DNA of 64,000 nucleotides, taken from Lucinisca nassula. Taxonomy: Eukaryota > Mollusca > Bivalvia > Lucinida > Lucinidae. Where the stretch lies: contig OY757017.1 in the NCBI GenBank assembly GCA_963580285.1, positions 13,900,538-13,964,537 of the forward strand. The letters run 5' to 3'. Within the stretch, counting starts at the first letter, position 1; each line of letters opens with the position of its first letter. A program made the position numbers and the translations under genes. Below the pieces are notes generated by a model. The model worked only from the letters and a program-made list of their open reading frames with translations. It was not told the DNA's origin and ran no database searches. Positions 11,041 through 21,724 of the stretch are shown one piece after another.

Positions 11041-12046
11041 ATACTATAGCTAATACTTGTTACACCGGAACTCTTGCGACTAAATAACTAGTGCACTTGT
11101 ACTTTTGAGCTGTGACGCCAGGTTGCCGCCCTGCGCGTGGGATGCTGTCGACCAATCAGATTTCTTAAATAGTGTATAAATAATAATGAGGTATGATAAT
11201 TGTCCGTCAGTAGTACATGGTACTACCAAGATTATCTTTGTAGAGACCTGGGGGGTAGCGACACAGCATAGGCGTGTTCTCAAGGTGGTAGAGCACGGGT
11301 ACTAGGACATTTTACAATAGCCGAAATTGGCTGGTCTAATAGTAACCCTTCCTGGCTCACTTTTGGCCGCCGTTCAAAATTCAAAATTACATGCATTATC
11401 ACCCTTTAACAAGCACCGTGTCCAAGGCGTTTTCTCTACCACGGCAGGGGTGGGGGTAGAGTCTAATGGAAGCCAAAACCGATAATGCATGAGAAGCTTT
11501 TTTCCTCGGTCAGACAAGGGCTGTGTAATGACACATTTTGCAGCCGGAATTGGCAACGTGTCACCACATTCTAGAGCCCGACCATTGGTCTGCATCTGCA
11601 TTCAAAATTCGAACCCCGCCAGAGGACTGCCCATTTTACAGGACAAACGCTTAACATTGGGTGCGTTCTGTGCCTACATGACATCTTGAGCGGGGGATGT
11701 GGGAGGTGGGATTGACCTACTTCTCACATCCTCCGCGAAAGAAGTCACCCGACTCCCAATTGGCTAGCTGATAACTGTCAAGCAGACAGGAGTCAGCATA
11801 TTGGCAGCCTAGGGAAAAGAGCAGTACCTACAACTAATCCCAGATGGCGAACTGGGGGTAGCCCCTATGTGCCCATGGCGCCCGGTTACCTTAAAAACAT
11901 CTGTCAGTCAGTAATTGTCCGTACTTGTAACATTCCTATGACGACATCTCAAGCACGATTATTTTGTCTGATGTAAATTCGTGATACTGGTATTTTTGGT
12001 TCTCGTCGGAAACGCCTCATTAACAGATCAAGTACCCACAACCTTT
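11041..12046. other. Unassigned region with weak promoter-like motifs
   Basis: A CCAAT-type word (GACCAATCAGA, ~11150) precedes a TATA-type word (GTGTATAAATAA, ~11172) by about 20 bp. No coding frame follows. The end (11990-12046) holds half of a degraded PalM core (AACGCCTCATTAACAG...AGTACCCACAACC). Confidence 0.35.
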
Positions 12047-12326
12047 CATTACGAAAACACATCCGTGTGAAATAGTACATTTTTCAAATCTCAAAAAAGG
12101 CAATTTTTCTGAAGAAAATTTGTAATATTTTTCTTATTTATACTCCAAACATAGGTTTTGGGTGCTCGTTAGAACCGCCTCATTGAGGCGGTTCTAACAA
12201 GTACCCACAACCTATGTCTTGGAGCAGAAATAAGGAAGATAGTGTTTACCCCCGTAAACCCAAGTTTTCTCTATATAAAGTGGGGTTTAGGGGGGTCTTT
12301 AGCTCACGGACTTGTTCACGTGATGG
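12047..12326. mobile_element. PalM MITE, full length
   Basis: It runs from CATTACGAAAACAC to CACGTGATGG. The core GCTCGTTAGAACCGCCTC faces GAGGCGGTTCTAACAAG, flanked by TTATACTCCAAACATAGG and its mirror. Confidence 0.8.
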
Positions 12327-12384
12327 TATTGTAGCAGAAGTAGGAATAATATCAAAGTACTGAAAGTACTGATAGATGGATGGT

Positions 12385-12646
12385 TTTGTTTGATTTGAGG
12401 TTTAACGTCCCCGTCAACACTGTAAAGGTCATTTTGGAGACGTTGCTTCCAATTTTGTGGGACATTTACCCGACATTGAGATGAAATGACATCTCAAGCC
12501 CTGTCGCCCAATGAAAACAATAGGGTTTATTAGCATGGACGGTCCGACTCGCAATGCTTTGCCTATACAGGCTTAGATCCTCTAAGCGGTTTACCAGTAC
12601 TAGTGTGCGGGCCGGATTCAGCTCTGCGTTGAAACATCGTGCAGCC
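12385..12646 (-). mobile_element. SINE-A
   Basis: Flanked by the perfect 14-bp duplication GATAGATGGATGGT (12371-12384, 12647-12660). On the + strand it begins with the tail complement TTGTTTGATTTGAGG and ends at the head (GAAACATCGTGCAGCC). Confidence 0.88.
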
Positions 12647-12910
12647 GATAGATGGATGGTAGAAAACTGTTAGTTTTTACACTGGGCCATTTCATTTCAT
12701 TTTTTTTTTTAATTTTTAAATTGTTGTTACGCGAGGAGCAGACAAATGAAATGTCAAAAACAAAATTGAGGATCGAACGGTACATGTTGGAATCCCTTCT
12801 TGTGACAATGAGAATAATTCTGGAGACAATTACATACATAGACTGTAGCAAACAAGATAATTTACTCAACGCTCTATACGTGCTAGCAAATGGCTTTCTT
12901 ACACCAACGT

Positions 12911-13064
12911 CCCCCGCCCATAGGGCCTTGAAGAAATGTATTGGCTGCATGATGCTTCCACGCAGAGCTGAATCCGGTCCGCACACTAGTACTTGTAAAC
13001 CGCTTAGAGGATCAAAGCCTGTTCAGGAACCGCGATGCGAGGCGGACCATCCATGCTAATAATC
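12911..13064 (+). mobile_element. SINE-A, 3' truncated
   Basis: Starts CCCCCGCCCATAGGGCC and breaks off after GGACCATCCATGCTAATAA, exactly where the duplicated segment at 13065 begins. Confidence 0.75.
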
Positions 13065-14110
13065 GAGACCAATTTGAACCATAGGGTTAATTTTATGGCA
13101 TTTTACTCTGAAGTTAGTTGTTTGTGTAATTGGCTTCCTCAGTTTGACAATCTGCATATCATTTTCACTTATCAAATGATACATGCGCGTCTATTGATAA
13201 ATATAAGGAGGCTTTTTTTTTTCTTGAAGCATAGGAGTGACTCGACATCGAGGGGCTCCTGTGTCGATTGACATAAGGTGAGACCTGAAAGGTCATCACC
13301 TTCTAATAAGTTAAACTTTATATTCATTTCTTAATTAACCTACGACTATCCCCTTTTTTTTTTTTTGTTCTTGCTAGACAGAACTCCCAACTCCCAAAGC
13401 AAGCTTGATTGAACCCAAGTTAACTCTAATAGCGCGGCACGAGCCATAACCCCCGTGTTTTGGTGTAACTATAGTTAACTCTAGAAAGTCAACCGAACTC
13501 GCTCTTAATAACTCGGCCATGTCAGCTGCGTATAGAGACCAATTTCAAATCTAAATCCATTTTATGACATTTAACTCTGAAGTTCATTGTTTGTGTATTT
13601 TGCATCCACAGTTTTTTTTTCAATCTGCATATTATTTTCACATATCAAATGATACAGGCGCGTCTCTTCACTGATTTATGTGGACCTATTTTTCTTGAAA
13701 CAGAGGAGTGATGCGGTATCAAGGGAATTCTTTGGAGTGTTGCCATAAGAAGGTGAGACCTTGTTTGTTTGTTTGTTTGTTTGTTTGTGTGAGGTTTAAC
13801 GTCCCCGTAAACACTGAAAATGTCATTTTGGAGACGTTGCATCCAATTTGGTAGGACTTTTACCCGACATTGAGATGAAATGACATCTCAAGCCCTGTCG
13901 CCCAATGAAACCAGTAGGGTTTATTAGCATGAACGGTCCGACTCGCACCGCGGTTCCTGGACAGGCTTAGATCCTCTAAACTGTTTACCAGTACTAGTGT
14001 GCGGGCCGGATTCAGCTCTGTGTGGAAGAATCATGCAGCCCATATTTTTCTTCAAGCCCCCATGGGCGGGGGCCTAAAGGTGAGACCTGAACGGTCATCA
14101 CCTTCTTATA
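13065..14110 (+). repeat. Diverged tandem duplication, one copy split by a SINE
   Basis: Segment 13065-13320 recurs at 13535-13761 plus 14077-14110. Shared words include TCAAATGATACA.GCGCGTCT, TTTTTCTTGAA.CA.AGGAGTGA and AAGGTGAGACCTGAA.GGTCATCACCTTCT. The first copy gives the empty site for the SINE-A inserted in the second. Confidence 0.8.
13762..14076 (-). mobile_element. SINE-A, full length
   Basis: Inserted at AAGGTGAGACCT, which is duplicated (13750-13761, 14077-14088). The tail complement is a long TTTG repeat, and the head ends CATGGGCGGGGGCC. Confidence 0.9.
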
Positions 14111-14178
14111 ATGTATACTCCTGATAACTCTAGTTTTCTCTTTAGAAAGATGCCCATCATCCTCGGGTTAACAAGTTA

Positions 14179-14449
14179 CATTACGTAAACACGCCTATAC
14201 AAATACATTGCCACCTTTATCGCTAAAAAAATAAAAATTTTAAGATGACAAATTGTGATATTTTTCTTATTTCTTCTCAAAATATAGATGGTGGGCACTC
14301 GTTAGAACCGCCTCGTCGAGGCTGTTTTAACGAGTACCCACAATCTATATTTTAGAGCAGAAATAAGAAAAATAAGGTATACCCCCGGTTTTACTATATA
14401 AAAGTTGGGTTCAAGGGGGTCAAAATTATATAGGTGTGTTTTCATGCTG
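14179..14449. mobile_element. PalM MITE, full length
   Basis: Left end CATTACGTAAACACGCC, right end TATAGGTGTGTTTTCATG. The core is slightly asymmetric (GAACCGCCTCGTCGAGGC against GTTTTAACGAGTACCC). Confidence 0.8.
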
Positions 14450-14454
14450 ATAAA

Positions 14455-14608
14455 ATGATGACCCAAACCCCTAAACCCCACTTTCTATAGAGAAAACTTG
14501 TGTTTGTGGTGGTACATGTTTCAGTATTTTTTCTTATTTCTGTTCCAAGACATAGGTTGTGGGTACTCTAGGCGGTTCTAACAAGCATCCACAACCAATG
14601 TTTTGAAT
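14455..14608. mobile_element. PalM, partial
   Basis: An AACCCCTAAACCCCACTTTC stem, then TTCTTATTTCTGTTCC and a collapsed core TACTCTAGGCGGTTCTAACA. The outer end is missing. Confidence 0.6.
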
Positions 14609-15067
14609 ATCACGGATTTTCATAAAAATGCACCCGACAGTGTCGCACGGATGTGACGTTATAAGGCTGTTTGTGCGTGTTTCGTAACTAGTTCAGGTCT
14701 TTTCGAGCAGAATTAGGACAATTATGCCCTAATGAGATTTTTACCGGGATGCAGACAATTGGACTCGGAGGTTTTATATGAATGGTTTCCGTGAAACATT
14801 TTCGTGACTAAAGCATTTTAATTGCGAACTGAAGTGAGCTTAACTTAGTGCGGAAAGGAAACAGACAACCAATATTAAATAGGCTCCGGAAAAGGAGAAG
14901 TGTTTAAGATAATTAAGAATATATGAATCTGAAATGGGTGTGAGGGGTGGATAGAAATATCTGTTCCGAATGTCACTGTCCGGCATCACGACGCTTGATC
15001 CAAAGGACGGGTTTAGCTCACTTGAGCACTACGCCTCGCTGCCCTTAAGTGCGGGTCATATTTTCGC
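14609..15067. other. Mostly unassigned
   Basis: Contains one arm of the palindromic repeat S (ATGGGTGTGAGGGGTGGATAG and CACTGTCCGGCATCACGACG at 14930-14990). No gene is seen. Confidence 0.4.
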
Positions 15068-15200
15068 GTACTTTGGGATGGGTAGTGATGAGGCCTAATT
15101 GGCCGAAACTAGCAAGTCTGGTCGAGAAAAAAGACCCTTGTACCCTCTACGGTTTTCAGTTCTGTGTTGTTATCTTTGCTTCGAAAGGATTATCTTCATT
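15068..15200 (+). mobile_element. RP-D retroposon fragment
   Basis: Contains GATGAGGCCTAATTGGCCGA, AACTAGCAAGTCTGG and CAGTTCTGTGTTGTTATC as in the RP-D consensus order. The 3' end AAGGATTATC lies next to the SINE-C insertion site. Confidence 0.65.
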
Positions 15201-15210
15201 CAGAAACTTA

Positions 15211-15566
15211 CGGGCGTCAAACGGATATTGACGCGAGGAGCAGCTAGTACCATTCTTAACGACTTTGGTATGTCGCAGTCCGGGATCGAATCCGTGACCT
15301 CCCGTTCCCCGGAGCGGACACTCTACCAACTGAGCTATCGGGGCCGGTACTAGCTGTTCCTCGCTTGGCACTCAGATTTACGGGGTAGAGCTAGGACTGG
15401 TCGATCCAGTGTCAGGATAATGTGACTGGATGTGGTATCATGTAATGTGTCTTGGACATGGTACTTCAGTGAGACAGCACTATAAAAGTGAGCATTGAGC
15501 TCTCTGTCGCAACCAGACACCGTCGTGATATGACTGAAAAATTGTTGAAAGCGACGTTAAACCCGA

Positions 15567-15646
<80 letters not shown>

Positions 15647-15648
15647 TT
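15211..15648 (+). mobile_element. SINE-C with an inverted 5' head
   Basis: The tRNA-like head (GCCCCGATAGCTCAGTTGG read on the minus strand; 15231-15345) is inverted relative to the body and tail (15346-15570), which read forward to GCGACGTTAAACCCGAATTC plus (CA)n. The 17-bp word at the inversion junction (GAGGAGCAGCTAGTACC) occurs on both sides. Short flanks AGAAACTTA (15202-15210, 15649-15657) mark the whole as one insertion, so a twin-priming 5' inversion is likely. Confidence 0.8.
15571..15645. repeat. (CA)n microsatellite, SINE-C tail
   Basis: About 37 uninterrupted CA units form the 3' tail of the SINE-C above. Frames of alternating Thr/His or Cys/Val here are products of the dinucleotide repeat. 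Confidence 0.97.
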
Positions 15649-15711
15649 AGAAACTTATTATTCAAAGTATCGTTAGCTTAAGGAGCACGTTAGTCGTCAA
15701 ATTGTTTACTA

Positions 15712-16185
15712 TTCTAACACAGAGCGCCTATATAGGCAATGGAAAATAACTGTGTTTTATTCTGCAACAAATCACAGCTCGGAAGAGCGTGACGAGTGAC
15801 GTCATTAAAATTCCCAATTTATGACGTCACTAGTCGATTTCCTTGACGTTAGACGGTGTAACGTCATTTTCTCGCATCGAAAACGTAAGAAAAGGATATA
15901 AATGCATGTGTTTCAGTCGATAATTTTAGCGGGATTTCTTATAACAATGGCGAAAGGTTGTGAGATTTTGAAGGAAACAACAACATTATTGCCGATTTTC
16001 AGCGTGTTAGAATCGAAATAGATCAGCTCTTGTCTGTGATTTGTTGAGTAATAAATCACAGTTTGTCGGTCAGTTGTAAGTAGACAAATCACGCGCGCTA
16101 CGCGCTTGTGATTTGTCTACTTTACAACTGACCTCCAAACTGTGATTTATTACTCAACAAATCACAGCTAGAGCTGATCTATTTC
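15712..16185. mobile_element. Repeat R with a 171-bp near-perfect palindrome
   Basis: The body (ATTCTAACACAG.GCGCCTATATAGGCAATGG; several TGACGTCA-type sites) matches 17848-18175. It ends in a palindrome (16015-16185) whose arms start GAAATAGATCAGCTC and meet at CACGCGCGCTACGCGCTTGTG. TIR boundaries and TSDs are not resolved. Confidence 0.7.
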
Positions 16186-16197
16186 TTAATTCTAGTA

Positions 16198-16548
16198 CTG
16201 TGAGTGTATGTTTAAGTTTTACGTCCCATCAACAGCTACAGACTCGTACGAAATATGTTCTATAAATGGGTTATCCTTTGGAAGCAAGGAATACACCACA
16301 GGAGTGAAAAATATGGAGTGTACATGTTTTCTGTGCCAGACTAGCTAGTTTCGGCCAATTAGGCCTCATCAGTGACCCTCAGATATTTTCAAAATTCCAC
16401 GATGGAATCAATGATCCCAAAGGACAAGAAAATATAATCTACAATATGATGTAGGGCAGGGAGACGTTTTACCGCCGCCTGGTTCGGACTCACGACCCTG
16501 GTTTATGACGCGATTAGCATGACCTCTACAACACGGAGGTTTCTAACT
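16198..16548 (-). mobile_element. Full composite SINE: tRNA-like head + RP-D body + SINE-B tail
   Basis: Read on the minus strand: a tRNA-like head (AACCTCCGTGTTGTAGAGG...GTGAGTCCGAACC, 16470-16548), the whole RP-D body (16251-16470), then CTGTTGATGGGACGTAAAAC and a CACTCAC-type tail. It shows that the headless RP-D copies elsewhere are 5'-truncated members of a SINE that shares head and tail with SINE-B. Confidence 0.65.
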
Positions 16549-16758
16549 GTTATAAAAAGTACCATGTCTAACAGTGAGGAAAAGGTGACGTGTATCTTGC
16601 ATCACTGAGGTGTCAAACGGATATTGATCTCAGTTGGACAAGGCCTAATGTCCTTTCAGCAGGTAAGGGTAGAGCGGGTGGGGTGGGGACGGGGTGTTGT
16701 TATATATTCTGTTTCTACAGTTCCATTCCTTTTCCTCTGTTTTCCCTGTCCCTCTCTT

Positions 16759-16872
16759 TAGTGAGTGAGTGAGTGTTTGAGTTTTACGTCCCACCAACAG
16801 CTAAGGTCATACGGAGACGGGACCTCGGTTTAAAGACTCATCCGAAAAGTCTGGAGAAGCCCGATCCCTCGC
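16759..16872 (-). mobile_element. SINE-B, head truncated
   Basis: GTGAGTGAGTGAGTGTTTGA, then TTTTACGTCCCACCAACAGC and GGAGACGGGACCTCGG. The sequence breaks at AGAAGCCCGATCCCTC where a half PalM begins. Confidence 0.8.
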
Positions 16873-17014
16873 CCGATTCCTCGCCGAGGCGGTTCTAACG
16901 AGTTTCCACAATCTATGTTTTGAGAAGAAATATGAAAAATATCAGAAGTTTTTTATCTGAAAAAACTTCATTTTCATTTTTTCAATGTATTTGAATAGGT
17001 GTGTCTTCGTAATG
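16873..17014. mobile_element. PalM, right half only
   Basis: Starts in the core at TCGCCGAGGCGGTTCTAACG and runs to TAGGTGTGTCTTCGTAATG. Confidence 0.7.
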
Positions 17015-17027
17015 AACTTTTCTGTTT

Positions 17028-17095
17028 GTTGTCAGTCGACTGGCAATGGCTGTTTCAACGTTTTTTGGCTGTTGCCAGCGGACTGGCAATAACCA
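17028..17095. repeat. Repeat L fragment (CCAGTCGACTGGC palindrome)
   Basis: Two copies of the palindromic word (CAGTCGACTGGCAATGGC and TTGCCAGCGGACTGGCAAT), as in the longer array at 46098-46560. Confidence 0.65.
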
Positions 17096-17384
17096 CTCCG
17101 TTTAGCTCAAGATTTTAGAATTTACAAAATATGTTTGAATAATGTCTCCAGACAGCAGTTTTATTAACCTATCGTCATTTTCACTGCTCTCAAATACGGT
17201 TAAGTGGTCTATGTCCAAACTCTTCAGAGAGTTAATATTGAGTACAAAATATACCATTTACAATAACGTCCAACACAATCACTGCGATGTCTATCAGAAA
17301 AGTGTTTCAGAATAACCTTTGAGAACGAATTGTTAAGCTCCATTTGTGTTTTGATACTGGATCCAGCCTGAAGGTGTTAGACAT

Positions 17385-17847
17385 AATATTCTTGCTCACC
17401 AGACAAGGAAATCCGTGATTTTACCCTGGGATAGAAATTTATGTTCTGACCCTGGTGTTCCGACCCAAAATCGAATATAATCGCGTGTTTGATAAATGCA
17501 CTGGTTGATTACGACCTCGTATGCGCCGTCGTTTAGGTTGACGTCACAGCACGTTACGTGACGTCACTAAACATTCCTGCAGTGTCTTCACAATATGGCA
17601 GACGTCGGTAACCGAAGTGACTGCAGCATTAAAAATCCGCGCTAAGAAATGGCAGGTATGCAAGAAAAAGAATCCTGAGTAAAAAGAATATAAGAATCCT
17701 ATATGGGTGTGAGGGGCTGATAGAAAAATCCGTCCCCCGGGATCACTGTCCGGCATCACTCGGCAAGCCTCGTGATGCCGGACAGTGACCCTTGGGACGG
17801 ATTTTTCCATCCAACCATCACACCCATATAAGATTCTTATATTCTAA
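17385..17847. mobile_element. Palindromic repeat S, copy 1
   Basis: Shared with 19976-20395: CACCAGACAAGGAAATCCGT, TGATAAATGCACTGGTTGAT, TGACGTCACTAAACATTCCT, GGCAGACGTCGGTAACCGAA. It ends in a ~165-bp inverted repeat (17680-17847) centred on CACTCGGCAAGCCTCGTG. Confidence 0.75.
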
Positions 17848-18175
17848 CACAGCTCGCCTATATAGGCAATGGTAAGGAACTGTATTTTATTATGCAACAA
17901 ATCACGGTGCGGAAGAGCGTGGCGAGTGACGTCATTAAAAGCTGCAAATATATGACGCCACTCGTAGATTATTTTGACTTTAGACGGTGTGACGTCACTT
18001 TCTCGCACCGGAAACGCTACAAAAGGACATAAATGCTGCATGTGTTGCAGTCAACAATTTTTGCAGGATTTCTTCTTACCATAGCGAAAAGGTGTGAGAT
18101 TTTCTTAAGGAAACAACAACATTATTGCCGATTTGCAGCTTGTTAAAATCGAAACAGTGTGATGTAGGGTAATAA
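17848..18175 (+). repeat. Repeat R, second copy without the palindrome
   Basis: Matches 15712-16015 throughout (CGCCTATATAGGCAATGG, GCGAGTGACGTCATTAAAA, ACGGTGTGACGTCACTTTCT, GGAAACAACAACATTATTGC). The terminal palindrome is lost. Confidence 0.75.
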
Positions 18176-18510
18176 ATCAAAGCACTAATAGTACTGTTAG
18201 GTCGATTGTTTCTCAGCTTCGAAAGTAGGTCCTGAACGGAGAATTGGGCTGGTCTGTTTAAGGGAAATGGATACACCTTCAGGGGAGGCAACTCCCCCAA
18301 AAGTATTTTGCCTCCCATGTCAACAGGGGTCACCTCTTAAAGGAAAGCATTTGCTCATGAGGAGAAATTCTTTCCTTTTATAGTCGACCCCTTTTTCCGA
18401 GGGTCAGAGCTTAAAGAAAAGCGAACAGGAAGTTCCGAAAGTTGTCTTCTTTTGCAAAATGGTGGAAACATCTGCCAGGTATTCCCATTCCTCTTAATTA
18501 ACCCGTACTT
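18176..18510 (+). repeat. Dispersed repeat T
   Basis: Begins AATCAAAGCACTAATAGTAC and recurs inverted at 35489-35800 (AGGGGAGGCAAC, ATTTGCTCATGAGGAG, AACAGGAAGTTCCGAAAG). An internal near-palindrome lies around CTCATGAG. Confidence 0.65.
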
Positions 18511-18677
18511 GATGGAAACCGTTTAGACCCTGATCAAACGCCGCGTTCTGCGATCTGGATCTGAACTATTTACCAATGTCCCAGGACATGCTCCGAATAG
18601 GTGTTTCACAATAAGCTTCCTTTTTACTCAGCACTGACGTCATAACGACAAGAATAGCGCTGCTAGTTTCTATAAAT

Positions 18678-18914
18678 GAGCCCCGCCAAGCGAATTTGTG
18701 TCTTCGAGCATTCCGTCATGACAAATTTTAACTGCGCATATTCCAGCCATTCAGAGGGGCCAGGGATATGGCTTTCTGTCTGAAGGTTCCTCTTGATTCA
18801 CTGCTTGTATGAGCGAGCAGCGAAGGTTCTGGCGAGACTGCGCGGATGCGCAGGCTCGCCTGAACCTTCGCTGCTCGCATAGGCGATAAGTACCAAAATC
18901 GCTTGACGGGGCCC
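18678..18914. mobile_element. GAGCCCCG MITE, copy 2
   Basis: 237 bp with the family TIRs, flanked by AAAT on both sides (18674-18677, 18915-18918). Confidence 0.88.
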
Positions 18915-19038
18915 AAATGATGATTATTTAGGCTTTTCAACAAATCAGAGATCGTCACGTGGTAACCAGCAATGAAGAGCTACTGTGCTTTATAACTTTA
19001 AGTCGATTGATAAACTATCGACCCAATAACTATGAAGG

Positions 19039-19202
19039 CGTGTGAGTGAGTGATTGAGTGAGTGTGTGTCAGTTTTACAGCCCACCAACAGCTAAGGTCG
19101 TACGGAGACGGGACCTCGGTTATAGACTGAAGAAGCCCGGGATCGATCCTGCAATCCCTGGTTTATCAGGCGAGTAGTACAACCACTACACCACAGAGGC
19201 TT
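19039..19202 (-). mobile_element. SINE-B, full length
   Basis: Flanked by CTATGAAGG (19030-19038, 19203-19211). On the minus strand it has GAAGCCTCTGTGGTGTAGTG (box A region) and AGGATCGATCCCGGGC (box B region), and a GTGAGT-type tail. Confidence 0.85.
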
Positions 19203-19339
19203 CTATGAAGGAGTCTGAGAGAGTTTTGTTGTCGACATTTATAATTCAATAAACTTCGTGTGCACAGACGACCTTTGGATCTATTAAAAATGGTCTTTAA
19301 GACATAAATTGTCTATCAGACGTCACTGTATTATTGCAA

Positions 19340-19975
19340 CGCAACACGACGACGTATTCAAGTAAGGCGTAACTATACCTAATTTAGTGACACAGAGGCC
19401 TTTCTGATATTTAATTTTCATCAGTGTGTCTCAACCCCAGGGTTCTGAAACCGAAACGGATGATGGACAAGACCCGGCAAACACAGCACATCCCCCTCCG
19501 AGCACACACCGACCGACGTAGCTCGTGAGACAGGTCAACTGGAGGCATCAGGCAAGAGACGCCCACCCGCGGACTTATAGGCGTCCCCCACCGAGCCAAC
19601 ATCAGCTAACATTGCCCACGCTCCACGGAAGTCCCGGGCATCAGGAAGGTGATGTCCAAAGTAGCGAGACTTGCAAAATTTAAAATAGTACAAAAAGTGT
19701 CGACCAAATCCGCTAAGATACATGTCCCACCTGACAAGTCAGTCTTAGGTTTAGAAAAATTAAAAAGTTATACTTCAAAACTTAAAGATATAATATAGTT
19801 ATTTAAATCAGTACCTGAGTACTGACGTCAACACCGCAGTATCAACCTCAGCACTCAGGAACTGATAGTGAGCTGATGATACCCTCGGGGACGAACGGAT
19901 CATCCACCAGCAGAGATACCGACCCAGTCGTTGCAATTAAGGCGTAACTATACCTAATTTAGTGACAATTCAAGA
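19340..19975 (-). repeat. Repeat Q bounded by direct repeats
   Basis: The 33-bp word beginning AAGGCGTAACTATACCTAAT occurs at ~19355 and ~19939. Between them lies a GC-rich block (19425-19700) repeated inverted at 41669-41975. The minus-strand translation contains PDARDFRGAWAMLADVGSVG, shared by both copies but of unknown function. Confidence 0.6.
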
Positions 19976-20395
19976 TCAGAAATTCTTGCACACCAGACAA
20001 GGAAATCCGTGATTTTACCCTGGGATAGAAATTTATGTTCTGTCGCTGGTGTTCCGACCCCAAATCGAATATAATCGCGTGTTTGATAAATGCACTGGTT
20101 GATTACACCCTCATGCGCGGCGTCGTCATGCGTGACGTCACTAAACATTCCTGTTGTGTCATCACAAAATGGCGGACGTCGGTAACCGAAGTGACAGCAG
20201 CATTAAAAATTCACAATAGAAATGGAAGGTATGCAAGAAAAAGAATCAAATATGGGTGTGAGGGGTGGATAGAAAAATCCGTCCCTCGGGATCACTGTCC
20301 AGCATCACTCGGCAAGCCTCGTGATGCCGGACAGTGTCCCTCGGGACGGATTTTTCAATCCACCCCTCACACCCATATAAGATTCTTATACTCTT
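19976..20395. mobile_element. Palindromic repeat S, copy 2
   Basis: Same order of blocks as copy 1. It includes AAAATGGCGGACGTCGGTAA and the terminal foldback 20240-20392 (ATGGGTGTGAGGGGTGGATAG against ATCCACCCCTCACACCCAT). Confidence 0.75.
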
Positions 20396-20646
20396 ACCCA
20401 AAGCAACATGTTTTCGCAGTAAACAAATTCTCTTTATACAGCTGTTCGTGCTTAAAGTGATTACGTTCTATTTGAGAAGACAGAATCTCAAGTAGAAGAA
20501 ATTTGCATTGACGACTAATGCAGAATGAAAACCTAAGCCAACAGAGGATCATTTAGGGGAATCCTCTATAGATTTCTTTTTTGACAGAGACGTTGGAAAA
20601 CAAGCAGAGAATTAGATCAGGATGGTATGTGACAATTTCTCAAATA

Positions 20647-20790
20647 CATTACGATAACACACCCGTGCGATATAGTGTAATTTTTACATCTCCAAAATGG
20701 CTACTTTTCTGACGAAAATATGTGATATTTTTCTTACTTATACTGCAAACAGTAATGACGGGGACGTTAAACCTCAAATCAAGCAAAACA
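20647..20790. mobile_element. PalM left half joined to a SINE-A 3' scrap
   Basis: PalM CATTACGATAACAC...TTACTTATACTGCAAAC (20647-20752), then GACGGGGACGTTAAACCTCA (20757-20776), the SINE-A 3' end. The join has no visible TSD. Confidence 0.6.
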
Positions 20791-20953
20791 AAAACAGCAT
20801 ATGTTTCAGGGACAAAAATGAAGAATTGTCTTGGGGATAATTTGTCCTGTCCTGTCTTTATCTATTTCTCTGATAGGGCATTTACAACACATTTGCTTGA
20901 CAAGATAAAATTATTCTAGAGCAATACATTGTTACTTAGTGCGAATAGGGTAT

Positions 20954-21257
20954 CTTTTGTTTGTTTGATTTGAGGTTTAACGTCCCCGTCAACACTGTAA
21001 AGGTCATTTTGGAGACGTTGCTTCCAATTTTGTGGAACTTTTACCCGACATTGAGATGAAATGACATTTCAAGCCCTGACATCCAATGAAACCAATAGGG
21101 TTTATTAGCATGGACCGTCCGCCTCGCACCGTGGTTCCTGGACAGGCTTAGATCCTCTAAGCGGTTTACCAGTACTAGTGTGCGGGCAACATTCAGCTCT
21201 GCGTGGAAGCATCGAGCGGCCCATATACTTCTTCAAGCCCCTATGGGAGAGGGGCTA
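20954..21257 (-). mobile_element. SINE-A, full length
   Basis: Flanked by the perfect 11-bp duplication GAATAGGGTAT (20943-20953, 21258-21268). Confidence 0.9.
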
Positions 21258-21309
21258 GAATAGGGTATAAAATGTAAAACAAGACTTATACGAGCAACGA
21301 ATAACCTAA

Positions 21310-21512
21310 GACTTTAATCCTCTTTATGTAGGGAAAAGTGGGGTTATAACGAATATCCTAAGACTTTTAAACCCATAGGGAAAGAGGGTTTTACAAGGGT
21401 ATGCATTATTTCCTTTTTCCGTTCAAAACAGATAATGGTCACTCGTTAGAACTACCTCATTGAGGTATGAGCTTGTTCTAACGATCACCGAAAATCTATG
21501 TTTGTTACAAAA
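21310..21512. mobile_element. PalM, degraded
   Basis: Core CACTCGTTAGAACTACCTCA facing GTTCTAACGATCACC, with an AAAACCCATAGGGAAAGAGG-type arm. Confidence 0.5.
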
Positions 21513-21724
21513 ATAGAAATTAAAATGGGATTGAAACAACAGAACAAACAACCAACATCGGTACCATTTGACTTTTTGTTTATTAGATCGTCGCGTTTCG
21601 GTGCTATGTGGACCTTTTTCAAGGAACTGTAGCAAGTAAAAAAGTAAAAAACAATCATCGAAATGTGTGTTCTACAGACATGGTGGACGTTCTACTGTGA
21701 TGTTCTGCGTCATAATTCGGTGTT

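Noticed and set aside
11820..11900. Retroviral-type primer-binding site (TGGCGCCCGGTTACC)
   Set aside because: No LTR pair, polypurine tract or gag/pol frame around it; one short match is not enough.
12652..13059. 135-codon frame
   Set aside because: The second half translates SINE-A, and the first half is low-complexity with no family signature.
15232..15345. tRNA gene
   Set aside because: The tRNA-like stretch is the head of a SINE-C. Identical heads at 28340-28427 and 29180-29265 are attached to the same SINE body with TSDs.
15480..15676. Frames with poly-Thr/His or poly-Cys/Val
   Set aside because: Pure translation of the (CA)n tail of a SINE.
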